A stretch of DNA of 61,885 bases, taken from contig CAYQQR010000022.1 of NCBI GenBank assembly GCA_964420035.1, positions 1 to 61,885 on the forward strand, written 5' to 3'. Source of the stretch: CAYQQR01 sp964420035. Its GTDB lineage: Bacteria > Bacteroidota > Bacteroidia > Bacteroidales > SM23-62. Each line of letters opens with the position of its first letter. Position 1 is the stretch's first letter. Below, piece by piece: positions 16,574-25,712 of the stretch. Made by a program: the position numbers and the translations under genes. The notes under the pieces are model-generated. The model was not told the origin of the DNA. It searched no databases and saw only the letters and a list, made by a program, of their open reading frames with translations.

Positions 16574-18970
16574 TTATTCTTCACGTACGCTGAATTGGTC
16601 TGTGCCGCTACCTATTTTTCCTTTGACGGAGACCCCTTCGATCCGGACATCAAAATCACCGGTGATGTCCGAAGTAAAGAACCGCAGTTTGGCCCGGCCG
16701 TCCTGGCCGGTCACCAGGTCGGGTTTCCAGTACAGGGTTTTCCGGTTATCGGGCAGCAGGTCGTCGAATTCCGTTCCGTACCTTGGAGAATAGAACTCAC
16801 GGGGATTCTGATAGGCCTGAATCTCAAATTCCAGTACGCCCTTCTTCATGAACTTGCCCCGCTTGGTGTAGATCGATACAATTCCGTTGGCACCGCGTGC
16901 CCCGTAGATGGCCGCGCTGGGTCCCTTGATTATTTCAATTCGTTCCACATCGATGGGATTGAGTACACGCACCGAACCTACGTCCACGGGTGTATTGTCA
17001 ATAAGGTACAGGGGATCGGTGCTGCCGTAGAGGGTTCCCGGACCGCGGATGATGATGTTGTCGTCGCTGGTCACGGTAACACCCGGAACCCGTCCGCGGA
17101 TGACGTCAAAAACATTATCGTATGATACAAAAGATTCATCGTAATAGATCACATTGTCAGGATTTCCGTATATGCCGGTCAGGCGGTTTGGATTTTCCTC
17201 TGCCGCGATTTCGGCCTCTGTTTTGTAAACGGTCCCGTAGCGGTTACTGCCCTTGATCTGCATATCGGCCGAAAATTGAGAATAAATGGGTTCCGGTGCA
17301 GGGGGTTCGTCATGATCCAGGTATAGGACCAGGTTTTTTCTACCGCTTTTTCTCCTGGCGTTCAGCTCAAGCTGGAGGGTATCCTGGTAAGCAGGCAATT
17401 CAAAGCGAAATTCTCCATCATCATCCGTATAGGTTGTGAACTGATCGTTATAACGGTTCAAAACCACCAGGTTGACCTTATGCTGCTTCAGGGGGATCTT
17501 GAAGAAGGGACGGGTCAGGAGACCATTCACAACAATGCCCTTTTCTACAGGATGCCGGACAGGATCGTATTCCGGGTCCAGCAAACGGTCCCAGGTAAAT
17601 CTTCTCCACCCCTGGGTCATCATAAGCAGGTCCATGTGCCGCTGCCGGTTCTTGTTGAGTGGGTCCAGGTAATGACCCGGATTAATGATCTGTCCCGGCA
17701 GATCGGATGCCAGCATAATTTCTTCATAAATGTTGCCCGGGGATCCATCCGGGGTTTCCAGTCCGGCGGTACTGAATACTGATAGGGAGAAATCACCCTC
17801 AACCGGATTGCCCCTTTCATCTTCAATAAGGAGGTCCAGGTTAACTTCCTTTCTTTGCCCATAGGATCCCTGGTCGCTGGCTACCTGGATGTTAAGCTGT
17901 TGAACCTTATAGATATAACTCAGCCGTTCGGCCAGGGGTTGGGCGTTCCGGTTAAAAACGGTAAGGTGCAGGATGCCGGCCGGAAGAGCTTTCCAGGGAA
18001 TCCGTGTGGAAACTTTACCACCGCTGAGCTGGATACGCTGTTCAAAAACGGTCTTACCCCGGCCGTGGGCCAGAAGGAAGAGTTCCCTTTGTCCCGGTGA
18101 AGCCTGGATATCAACTTTAAGGGCGTCTTCAGGCTCCTGGCTCACCTTCATGATCACTCCAGATTCCAGGATATCCGGGAACTTATATTTTTTACTTTTT
18201 CCTTCCGGATCAATAATCTCAGCATAATAATCCACACCAGGCTGAACATCGATCTCAAAACTTCCCATTCCCTGGTATTCTGAGCTAAGGTCCATGATCT
18301 TTGTTTTACCGGCAAAAATACTTCCGTTCAGGGATTGCCCAATGCCCAGCTCATCGTCATATTTAAAGGCCACCCTGGAAGTCAGGCCCTCTACCAGCTG
18401 ACCGCCTTCCGGGAAAAAGCGAAGATCATAACTGGAAGCTCTTCGAATGCTTTTTTTCTTTATTCTTTTACTGGCTTTTTTGGTTTCCCTGGGAGCCAGA
18501 TCGGCTTTCTCAGGGTTGCGGATGACCAGTTGTTTTCTGAAGAAGAATTCCTCTCCAAAATTCCTCGAATAATTGGTCCAGGCCCTCAGTTCGTACAATC
18601 CTTCGCTCAGGGTATCGTACAACCTGAAATCACCGTGGGTGGTTCCGTTTTCCAGACGGTTCAGATTGGTCATAACAGTTTGACCGAATGAATTGATCAG
18701 TTGAACATAAAGATTAACTTCTTCCCTGTCGGGTTCATGACTTACCGCATCCAAAACATAAGCTTTGTACCAGATGTCATCGGTGGCATAATAAGAGGGT
18801 TTATCGGTGTGCAAATAAATCTTCTTCTGCCCGTAACGCTGATGGTATACCTGAAGCCGGTCGGAGATCTTTTCCGGGTCGGTGATCCTCGATAAAAGGA
18901 CAAAACCCGAACCCAGCAATAAGATCAGGCTTCCGGTCAGGATACCCAATAATTTACCGTTAATTCTCAT
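16574..18970 (-). CDS. MG2-domain protein with inserted TonB-receptor plug domain
   Basis: A 798-residue envelope protein with an N-terminal signal or anchor helix (about 8-27), an alpha-2-macroglobulin MG2-like start (KKIYLHTDKPSYYATDDIW at about 50), further beta-sandwich domains, a carboxypeptidase-regulatory-like domain (about 475-545) and a TonB-receptor plug domain (about 615-705: IRGRVPGV, IIRGPGTLYGS, YLIDNTPV, VERIEIIKGPSAAIYG). It ends in another MG-type strand set (KLRFFTSDITGDF). No barrel follows the plug, so it cannot be a receptor by itself. Such proteins recur in Bacteroidota without a clear role; binding a partner barrel or handling host or prey proteins are guesses. Confidence 0.85.
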   Translation of the reverse strand: MRINGKLLGILTGSLILLLGSGFVLLSRITDPEKISDRLQVYHQRYGQKKIYLHTDKPSYYATDDIWYKAYVLDAVSHEPDREEVNLYVQLINSFGQTVMTNLNRLENGTTHGDFRLYDTLSEGLYELRAWTNYSRNFGEEFFFRKQLVIRNPEKADLAPRETKKASKRIKKKSIRRASSYDLRFFPEGGQLVEGLTSRVAFKYDDELGIGQSLNGSIFAGKTKIMDLSSEYQGMGSFEIDVQPGVDYYAEIIDPEGKSKKYKFPDILESGVIMKVSQEPEDALKVDIQASPGQRELFLLAHGRGKTVFEQRIQLSGGKVSTRIPWKALPAGILHLTVFNRNAQPLAERLSYIYKVQQLNIQVASDQGSYGQRKEVNLDLLIEDERGNPVEGDFSLSVFSTAGLETPDGSPGNIYEEIMLASDLPGQIINPGHYLDPLNKNRQRHMDLLMMTQGWRRFTWDRLLDPEYDPVRHPVEKGIVVNGLLTRPFFKIPLKQHKVNLVVLNRYNDQFTTYTDDDGEFRFELPAYQDTLQLELNARRKSGRKNLVLYLDHDEPPAPEPIYSQFSADMQIKGSNRYGTVYKTEAEIAAEENPNRLTGIYGNPDNVIYYDESFVSYDNVFDVIRGRVPGVTVTSDDNIIIRGPGTLYGSTDPLYLIDNTPVDVGSVRVLNPIDVERIEIIKGPSAAIYGARGANGIVSIYTKRGKFMKKGVLEFEIQAYQNPREFYSPRYGTEFDDLLPDNRKTLYWKPDLVTGQDGRAKLRFFTSDITGDFDVRIEGVSVKGKIGSGTDQFSVREE

Positions 18971-18973
18971 TTT

Positions 18974-19321
18974 TCACTTCTCCTTTTTAAGTTCTTCCCA
19001 ATATTCCAGTGCTCTCCTTGCATGTGGTATAACGATCGTACCCCCAACAATGTTGGCTACCGCGAAGATTTCATACAATTCTTCGTCCCTGACCCCCTGC
19101 TCATGGCATTTTTCAAGGTGATAACGCACGCAGTCATCGCAGCGCAGGACCATGGAACTGACCAGTCCCAGCATTTCCTTGATCCTGGCAGGCAGGGCTC
19201 CGTCCAGATAGGTGTTGGTATCCAGGTTGAATATCCTTTTGAGCACTTTATTATCGGTTGCCAGAAGCTTCTCGTTCATCGTTTTCCTGTAAGAACGGAA
19301 GTCATTTAAAAGATCGCTCAT
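18974..19321 (-). CDS. Carboxymuconolactone decarboxylase family (AhpD-like) protein
   Basis: A 115-residue all-helical protein of the CMD/AhpD family. The CxxC pair in RCDDCVRYHLEKC with the trailing histidine is the peroxidase/disulfide-reductase signature of AhpD rather than the decarboxylase. It lies three bases upstream of the MG/TonB-plug gene on the same strand and is probably cotranscribed, although a functional link is not obvious. Confidence 0.88.
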   Translation of the reverse strand: MSDLLNDFRSYRKTMNEKLLATDNKVLKRIFNLDTNTYLDGALPARIKEMLGLVSSMVLRCDDCVRYHLEKCHEQGVRDEELYEIFAVANIVGGTIVIPHARRALEYWEELKKEK

Positions 19322-19408
19322 TGTTTATTTTTTTGATTGAAATCTAAATAAGAGCCGCGGGAATCATGTTTACCAGACCATCCAGGTGTCGCATTTCATG
19401 ATTGAGAC

Positions 19409-19424
19409 TAATTTTGTAATTTTG
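19409..19424 (+). promoter_or_regulatory. Overlapping promoter -7 elements for yebC
   Basis: Two adjacent copies of TAATTTTG (19409-19416 and 19417-19424) match TAnnTTTG. Transcription from the second would start near 19430, which supports the ATG at 19463 rather than an upstream in-frame start at 19424. Confidence 0.55.
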
Positions 19425-19462
19425 TGCGGCTTGAAATAAAACTGGACAAATTTAAGAACTAT

Positions 19463-20206
19463 ATGTCAGGTCACAGCAAATGGTCAACCATTAAAAGGAA
19501 AAAGGGCGCAATGGATGCCAAAAGATCCAGGATCTTTTCGCGCCTGAGTAAGGAAATTTCTGTTGCTGTCAGGGAAGGCGGATCTGATCCGGATATGAAT
19601 CCGAGGTTGCGACTGGCCATTGACAACGCCAAGGGTGAGAACATGCCGAAAGAAAACATTGAAAGGGCTATTTCCAGGGCATCCGGGGATGAGACCAGCC
19701 TGCAGGAGGTTTCTTTTGAGGGATATCTGCCCCACGGGGTGGCCATTATCATTGAATGTCTTACCGACAATCGCAACAGAACGGTGAGCAACATCAGGGC
19801 CTTGTTCAACAAAAAGGGAGGAAGTCTTGGCACAAACGGATCTTTGAGCTTTCTTTTCGATAGAAAAGGCGTGATCACCGTTCCCAGGGAGGGTCTGGAC
19901 CAGGAGGAATTCGAGCTGGAGGTCATTGATGCCGGTGTTGAGGAAATAGAGGACGAGGAGGATATGTTCATACTGACCATGGCCATGGAAGATTTTGGAA
20001 ATGTTCAGAAGAAGCTGCAATCCATGAATATAACACCGCAAAATGCGGAATTACGAAGAATACCCAATGATTACACCGGTCTGAACACGGGAGATGCGGT
20101 TAAGGCCCTGAAGATGGTGGAAGAGTTTGAAGACGATGATGATGTACAAAATATCTATCACAACCTGGATTTAGATGACAAAGTCATGGCGGCCATGGAA
20201 GAATAG
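19463..20206 (+). CDS. YebC/PmpR family protein
   Basis: A 247-residue three-domain YebC-type protein. The start SGHSKWSTIKRKKGAMDAKR is the family hallmark, and GSDPDMNPRLRLAI and NRNRTVSNIRALFNKKGG follow. Family members have been described as transcription regulators and, more recently, as translation factors that relieve ribosome stalling at proline-rich stretches. The gene overlaps the next lipoprotein gene by 32 bp. Confidence 0.93.
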   Translation: MSGHSKWSTIKRKKGAMDAKRSRIFSRLSKEISVAVREGGSDPDMNPRLRLAIDNAKGENMPKENIERAISRASGDETSLQEVSFEGYLPHGVAIIIECLTDNRNRTVSNIRALFNKKGGSLGTNGSLSFLFDRKGVITVPREGLDQEEFELEVIDAGVEEIEDEEDMFILTMAMEDFGNVQKKLQSMNITPQNAELRRIPNDYTGLNTGDAVKALKMVEEFEDDDDVQNIYHNLDLDDKVMAAMEE

Positions 20207-20651
20207 TGCTTTTTTGCTTCTTTCGCTGATCCTTCTGGGATGTAATACGGAAAGAATATGCAATTTACCCACGGAGGTCCGTCTGGAGGCAGGCATCTAT
20301 ACCCTCGGTAACGAAAGAATGAAGGACACCACGGTTAGCGGTTATTTTATTTATGCTGCCGGCCGGAGTGACAGTCTGCTCTATGATACGGTAAACACCA
20401 TTTCAACGTGCCGTTTCAAACTCAGTCCTTTGACTGACACAACCATTTTTATTTTTGATAATCAGCAATCCACGGACAGTCTTTTTATTCTTGCTGAAAG
20501 AATCCCGTATTTCGTTTCGCAGGAATGCGGGTTCATAACGCACTTTCAACTGGACACTGCCTATTGGGGCGGTAGTTTGGCTGACAGTATTTCTTTAACA
20601 GATCCCCTGGTCACCACCGATGTTGTTGAGAACCTTCAAATATTCTTTTAG
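20175..20651 (+). CDS. DUF6452-like lipoprotein
   Basis: A 158-residue predicted lipoprotein: signal sequence with lipobox LILLGC (Cys at about 23) and a beta-rich secreted domain. It corresponds to the Bacteroidota DUF6452 group, known only from genome surveys. It begins inside the end of yebC and overlaps the following DUF6048 gene by 32 bp; the two envelope genes are usual neighbours, so they may act together at the outer membrane. Confidence 0.75.
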   Translation: MTKSWRPWKNSAFLLLSLILLGCNTERICNLPTEVRLEAGIYTLGNERMKDTTVSGYFIYAAGRSDSLLYDTVNTISTCRFKLSPLTDTTIFIFDNQQSTDSLFILAERIPYFVSQECGFITHFQLDTAYWGGSLADSISLTDPLVTTDVVENLQIFF

Positions 20652-21276
20652 CCTGGTGTTTCTTTTTGTCTCGTTCCATCCGGGAGCTGCCCAGGACACC
20701 ATCCGCACCAGGGGGGTCAGTTTTGGTGTTGACCTCAGCCGGGCGGTGTATAAGATCATGGAACCGGAGCGGCTGGAAATTGACTTCCTGGCCGATGTAG
20801 AGATCATGGAAGATATATTTCTGATGACCGGCTTCGGTTATGCTCAAATGAATTTAGACCGGGAGGAATATACCTACAGCAGCGAAGGTTATTTCCTGAG
20901 GATTGGTGCAGATTACAATATCCTGAATAACGAGAAAGCCTGGTATTCCGAAATGATTCACCTGGGCGTCCGCATCGGCTACAGCCGCTTGGAGCATGAG
21001 GTGCCCGGTGCCGTTATCCATGACAGTTTCTGGGGGAACAGATCCTTCTCCCTGCCCCGTGAAACACAACAGGCTTTATGGATTGGTTTCGCAGGCGGTA
21101 TCCGGGCCGAACTCTTTCCTAATTTCATGATCGGTTGGTCGATCCGGGGGCGGGTCATGCTGAGCAAACTCACAGAAGAAACCCTCACTCCGGTGCTGGT
21201 GCCGGGATACGGCAAAGGTATCAAAACCAGTACTTTTGGAGTGACCTATTCGGTGCATTACAGGATTCCCTTCTAG
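20620..21276 (+). CDS. DUF6048-like outer-membrane beta-barrel protein
   Basis: A 218-residue protein with a signal peptide (cleavage near AAQ at about 25) and alternating amphipathic strands ending in aromatic FGVTYSVHYRIPF, as expected of an outer-membrane barrel. It matches the Bacteroidota DUF6048 pattern and starts inside the DUF6452-like gene. Function unknown. Confidence 0.78.
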   Translation: MLLRTFKYSFSLVFLFVSFHPGAAQDTIRTRGVSFGVDLSRAVYKIMEPERLEIDFLADVEIMEDIFLMTGFGYAQMNLDREEYTYSSEGYFLRIGADYNILNNEKAWYSEMIHLGVRIGYSRLEHEVPGAVIHDSFWGNRSFSLPRETQQALWIGFAGGIRAELFPNFMIGWSIRGRVMLSKLTEETLTPVLVPGYGKGIKTSTFGVTYSVHYRIPF

Positions 21277-21386
21277 TTTCTGGCCTCTGGCCGCTGATTT
21301 CCGGCTTCTGGTTTCTGGCATTTCGGCCAGCGACCAGCGGCAATTTGCTAATACCATCTAGCTTATCCAAGGGATTGTATTCGGTT

Positions 21387-22076
21387 CTATTTTTTGATCC
21401 CAAAAAACAACAAATGCCCTGACAGTATCAGCACCGACAGGATAAAAAGTAACCGTCCGGAGGTGAAGATGATACTGGAGAGGTCGATCCATCCGTAGAG
21501 GCCGTAGATCACTCCGGCGGGTACGGCCAGGATACCCAGGTAAGTGGGGACGGACCGGTTCAGGATCATAAAGATTCCCAGGAAAAATGCACTCAGCCCC
21601 GCCAGGGTGTAACAGATCATCTGGATATTTTGCTTCAGATGCAGGGTAGAGAGTACCTGCAGTGAGATGATCTGCCGGGCAGTCTCCTCTCCGCCGGCCT
21701 GGTAGTCCTGTAAAAGCTGTATGATGGTGAAGTTATGAATGGTGCTCATCAGGTAAAGGAAGCCGGTGGCCAGGATAAGAAAACCCACCAGGTACGGGGT
21801 ATTCCTGCTTACCGGCAAAAAGGCAATAAGCAGGTAGGGGGCCAGGGCGATAATAACAATGGAATTGGCCAGCCAGATGAAGCTATGTAGCTGGAACCGG
21901 TCCAGGTTATTGATCAGGTAATTAAGTTCTTCACTGAAATCCTCATATACAGGTTCAATATCCACTGTGGTGAGCAGCGCGGTGATGATCCCTGCTGACA
22001 GAAGAAAGCTAAGCAAACCGGCCCTGACCTGGGTTCTTCTCCTTCTTCTTAAAATGGATCGCCTGAGTTTAAGCAT
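21387..22076 (-). CDS. Polytopic membrane protein (DUF4386-like) linked to the antiporter
   Basis: A 229-residue protein with an arginine-rich cytoplasmic start (RRSILRRRRR) and about six membrane helices (about 20-40, 65-85, 92-112, 150-170, 178-195, 205-226). Its layout resembles DUF4386-type proteins. Its start codon lies within the last 8 bp of the antiporter gene, so translation is probably coupled and it may be a partner of the antiporter. Function unknown. Confidence 0.65.
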   Translation of the reverse strand: MLKLRRSILRRRRRTQVRAGLLSFLLSAGIITALLTTVDIEPVYEDFSEELNYLINNLDRFQLHSFIWLANSIVIIALAPYLLIAFLPVSRNTPYLVGFLILATGFLYLMSTIHNFTIIQLLQDYQAGGEETARQIISLQVLSTLHLKQNIQMICYTLAGLSAFFLGIFMILNRSVPTYLGILAVPAGVIYGLYGWIDLSSIIFTSGRLLFILSVLILSGHLLFFGIKK

Positions 22077-25035
22077 TCGCCTTGTCCGACATTTTTCTTA
22101 CAAATAAACGGCAATATTTATCAAATTCATATTTGCCCGGCTGAAGAATTGCACGGGGGTTGATGTTGTCGCTCTTATCAGACGTGGCTGTGCCGGTCAC
22201 CAGGATGTATAGATTTCCCGGTTTCAGGTCTTCTTCCCTTCCGGGTTTCATAATCGTCCCCTCGCTCAGCCATTTTGAAATTTTTTTTTGTTCCCATAGG
22301 GCGTAAGGTTCGATGTTCTTTAAAAGATTTTCAGCGAAACGCAGACAAGCAAATTTCCACAGCCGGTCTTCCAGCTCGGGAGTTTTGTTAATGATCTTAT
22401 TGAGTCTCTGGGAGGACATCCATAATACCGTTAAAGGAGATTCTGCAGTAACAGTGGCATTACGCTTTGAATTGGTCAGTGCCGCCATTTCTCCCACCAC
22501 GTTACCAGGACCTAGAATGGCAATGACCTTATCTTGCATGGTTACTTTTACCTGACCTCGGACAATAACAAAGAACCCGTCGGCCTTCGCCCCTTCTTTA
22601 ACCACTTTTGCGGCAACGGAAAATACCTTGTTCTGAAAATTATCCACCACCAGGTCAAAGGCTTCCTTATCCAGATCTTTGAGCCATTCAATTTCCTGCA
22701 GCAGGTCGACGGGTTTGGCCAGTTGGAAACTGGGCGGTGACTCCATCAATCTCTTCATCCTTTCCTCTATTCCGTCGATTATTTTTCCGGCCTCACCGGG
22801 ATCCAGCCGTCCCTTGTTCAGCAGCCTTTCCACGGCGCGTTTCTCATAGTTGAGGACGGACCGGATGGCCTGGCGGGTAGCTATAGCGGTGTAGATCTCG
22901 GGGTAGGTATTCCTCAGGTTTCGCACGAAGGTCAGTCCGTGTATTCTGTTTTCATTGATCTCCTCTTCTATAATCTGGAGGTTCTTTTCCTCCTGCCCGG
23001 CGTTCTCTTCATCCTGACTGATCAACATATTTTCAACCAGTTTCAGCGCTTCTTCCTGGGCATTGACGAATCCCCTGGCGGAATCATAGCTAACGGTAAG
23101 GCGCTCAAAAAATGCATGCCGTATCAGGCGCCCCAGGATCGGGATATTCTGAAGCCGGCTCAGGTATTTGGGGGTGTGCCATTCTTCCTCCAGGTCGGTT
23201 CGCTCGGACAGGGATATTATGCCGCCTTCGTCCATGACTTCGTTTATAGCGTCAGAAAGTCGGCGAACGGCTATTGCTCCCAACATCCCTTCCCGAAACT
23301 GACTCCAGTAACTACTTTTTTCTTTTTCCAGTATTCTTCTGCGTGTTTCGGCAATCGTCGATTCCAGTTTGACTGCCTCTTCCTCCAACTCATCCGGCTT
23401 TTCGGGAAGGTATTTCATGACCTCATCCCAGTTGGCACGGTTCAGGAACCGGTCTTTCTTAAACTTGCTGATGGAATTTTCCGTGCTCTGTCTCAGGTTT
23501 TTCCTGGCATATTCCATCATGAGTTGCTTGGCAGGAGGTATTTTGGTTAGTCCAAGGCCCTTGACCAGGTATTTGATGGTGGTTGCATTGATCAGCAGGG
23601 TGAGGGTAACGATACCGGCGGTAAGGAACAGGAACTGGTCCCTGATCTCCTGGGGAATGGAGGGTTCGCCTGCAACGATCAGGGCCAGGGCCAGTCCAAT
23701 GGCTCCCCTTAATGCACCATACCATAATACATAGGCGTTCTTTTTCGGCAGGCCATAGCCGATTCGTTTCATAAACGGATACAACAAGGTGATTACAATG
23801 GCCCTTACGATATGTATACTGATGTAGATCAACAATAAAATGATCAGGTCCCTGCCACTGAATCTGGCCTGGTTGGCTATAACAACGCCTACAATAATGA
23901 AGATAAGGGTATTGGCAATAAATGCGGCCAGCTCCCAGAATTCGTGCAGGAAGTGTTCCACTTCCGGGCTGATCCGTGTTCTTCCTATACCGGCCATAAC
24001 CAGTCCAATGGCTACCAGACCCAGTACTCCGGAAACATGGAAGAAATATTCCGCCACAAAAAATGTAAGATAGGCGGCAGCAATGACGACCGTGATTTCG
24101 ATAAGGGCATCGTTAAAGACCTTTCGGACCCAGTTGATGGTTATCCATCCAAATACCAAACCGATCAGGGTACCGCCCAGGGCCACCCTGAGAAAATCGA
24201 TGACGGGGGATGATTCTGAAACCGCTCCCGTTATACCAAGAAAAAAGACCATAAAGATCACAATGGCGGTCCCGTCATTCAGCAGGGATTCACCCTCGAT
24301 AAGGGTCCCCAGTTTCTTGCTGGCTCCCAATTCTTTCAGCAGAGAAACCACGGCTACCGGGTCGGTGGCACTGATCACCGCACCAAAAAGAAGGGCCAGG
24401 GACCAACCCCAGGCGGAAAATCCTATGCCCAGGGTCCTCAGTCCCATCACTGTGGCGCCCATCAGCAAAAGGGCAATAATGATCCCCGGAACGGCCAAAA
24501 GGAAGGCGTTGGTAAAACTCTTTCTGAAGGTATGCACGTCCATGGCAAAAGCTGCTTCAAAGATCAAAGTGGGCAGGAATACGTAAAGGATCAGATGCGG
24601 GTCGATGGCACCCGCCCAATCAAGAGAATCGCTCAGGAAGCTGACATTCAGTTGGGCGAATCCGAGGTTCCATGTTTCCAGCCATCCAACCCTGTTGATG
24701 ATCCCCAGAATGAGTCCGAGGAGCAGCAAAGAAACCGTGTAGGGCAGGGGACTTTTCCTTAGCCACTGACGGGTAGCAGCTCCGATGATCAGGGCAATAA
24801 TGATGAACAGGAGGGGCAGCATATTGCTTCCATGGCCCGAGCCATGTTCTTCCTCGCGGGCAGTTACCGTTTCATCCAAGTGTGCCTCCCGATCAACCGC
24901 GGTGTCATGCCGGGACGATGTTTGTTCCGTTTCCTGGCCCGAATGTTTATGCAGACTGTCAGGGGGGGTATCAAAAGCCTGAAGAGATGATAAGCACAAA
25001 ATAAGGGATAGCAGAAGAACCAGTAACTTTTTCAT
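22069..25035 (-). CDS. Na+/H+ antiporter (CPA1/NhaP type) with cyclic-nucleotide-binding domain
   Basis: A 988-residue protein with a cleavable or anchor signal (1-20), an acidic His-rich linker, a 12-13 helix CPA1 antiporter domain (about 75-495; TDPVAVVSLL and GESLLNDGTAIV are the ion-site motifs), a long cytoplasmic helical region (about 500-780) and a cyclic-nucleotide-binding domain (about 785-900). The binding cassette is complete, with GEMAAL at 848 and RNATV after it. The order is that of plant SOS1. It probably exports Na+ under nucleotide control; the ligand is not known. Confidence 0.9.
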   Translation of the reverse strand: MKKLLVLLLSLILCLSSLQAFDTPPDSLHKHSGQETEQTSSRHDTAVDREAHLDETVTAREEEHGSGHGSNMLPLLFIIIALIIGAATRQWLRKSPLPYTVSLLLLGLILGIINRVGWLETWNLGFAQLNVSFLSDSLDWAGAIDPHLILYVFLPTLIFEAAFAMDVHTFRKSFTNAFLLAVPGIIIALLLMGATVMGLRTLGIGFSAWGWSLALLFGAVISATDPVAVVSLLKELGASKKLGTLIEGESLLNDGTAIVIFMVFFLGITGAVSESSPVIDFLRVALGGTLIGLVFGWITINWVRKVFNDALIEITVVIAAAYLTFFVAEYFFHVSGVLGLVAIGLVMAGIGRTRISPEVEHFLHEFWELAAFIANTLIFIIVGVVIANQARFSGRDLIILLLIYISIHIVRAIVITLLYPFMKRIGYGLPKKNAYVLWYGALRGAIGLALALIVAGEPSIPQEIRDQFLFLTAGIVTLTLLINATTIKYLVKGLGLTKIPPAKQLMMEYARKNLRQSTENSISKFKKDRFLNRANWDEVMKYLPEKPDELEEEAVKLESTIAETRRRILEKEKSSYWSQFREGMLGAIAVRRLSDAINEVMDEGGIISLSERTDLEEEWHTPKYLSRLQNIPILGRLIRHAFFERLTVSYDSARGFVNAQEEALKLVENMLISQDEENAGQEEKNLQIIEEEINENRIHGLTFVRNLRNTYPEIYTAIATRQAIRSVLNYEKRAVERLLNKGRLDPGEAGKIIDGIEERMKRLMESPPSFQLAKPVDLLQEIEWLKDLDKEAFDLVVDNFQNKVFSVAAKVVKEGAKADGFFVIVRGQVKVTMQDKVIAILGPGNVVGEMAALTNSKRNATVTAESPLTVLWMSSQRLNKIINKTPELEDRLWKFACLRFAENLLKNIEPYALWEQKKISKWLSEGTIMKPGREEDLKPGNLYILVTGTATSDKSDNINPRAILQPGKYEFDKYCRLFVRKMSDKANA

Positions 25036-25096
25036 GGATGGTATAATTATCCTGGTTTGATAAACAGGGGTTTAGCAAATACAATCCTATACAGAA

Positions 25097-25104
25097 CAAA
25101 TATA
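25097..25104 (-). promoter_or_regulatory. Promoter -7 element for the antiporter gene
   Basis: On the minus strand this reads TATATTTG, an exact TAnnTTTG match, about 60 nt upstream of the antiporter start codon. No clear -33 element is seen at the right distance. Confidence 0.5.
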
Positions 25105-25191
25105 TCTTTTTCAATGCAATTGAAAATATTTTTTTTGTTTTCAACAACGAAACCCAAAAAGGATATAAAAGAATTAATTGAACTAAAGTAT

Positions 25192-25199
25192 TAATTTTG
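25192..25199 (+). promoter_or_regulatory. Promoter -7 element for the SPOR gene
   Basis: TAATTTTG matches TAnnTTTG. It overlaps an in-frame TTG at 25197, so the true start is more likely the ATG at 25218, which leaves a leader of about a dozen bases. Confidence 0.55.
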
Positions 25200-25217
25200 C
25201 AATGGAATACTATCCCT

Positions 25218-25712
25218 ATGCGCATCATAATTCTACTCCTGGGTTTTTCCGTTTTCTTCGGACCTGTATATGGACAGAGTTTTTCAACCATGTCCGATCG
25301 AAATCCTTTGGTTGAGAAGGTACAGAAATCAGAACCGGAACAGGGCAGAGTGGTAATAAAGCAGGATGTCCGCATCAATAGATTACTAAACCTCCATTTA
25401 CTCCAGAACCAGCGTGCCGGCTGGATTCCTATTTACCGGATAAGGATTTATTCAGACCTCGGACACGATGCCCGTGAAGAAGCCAACCGGGTCAAAGCAC
25501 ACTACATGCATCTTTTTGAGGAGGAGGATGTAGAAAGCCATCTCATATATCAAAGTCCTTACTACAAAGTATATGTAGGAGATTTCTATTGCAGAAGTGA
25601 AGCGCTGAAATTCAAGAAAAAAATCGAAAGTGCCTTCTCTACAGTTTTTATCGTTACGGATAAATATCCCATTGAAGAGTTGGATTTAACAATAGCGGAA
25701 GATGACAGATGA
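25218..25712 (+). CDS. SPOR-domain protein, exported
   Basis: A 164-residue exported protein with a signal peptide (MRIIILLLGFSVFF, cleavage near VYGQ) and a C-terminal SPOR-like domain (about 80-155: IYRIRIYSDLG, then PYYKVYVGDF with SEALKFKKKI). SPOR domains bind denuded glycan strands of peptidoglycan at division sites. It overlaps the PurF-like gene by 11 bp, an arrangement with no obvious logic beyond shared transcription. Confidence 0.82.
   Translation: MRIIILLLGFSVFFGPVYGQSFSTMSDRNPLVEKVQKSEPEQGRVVIKQDVRINRLLNLHLLQNQRAGWIPIYRIRIYSDLGHDAREEANRVKAHYMHLFEEEDVESHLIYQSPYYKVYVGDFYCRSEALKFKKKIESAFSTVFIVTDKYPIEELDLTIAEDDR

Noticed and set aside
21289..21341. GCCGCTG/CAGCGGC inverted repeat between DUF6048 and the membrane protein as a terminator
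   Set aside because: The loop is 38 nt and there is no T-tract; the surrounding TTCTGG repeats make a chance match likely.
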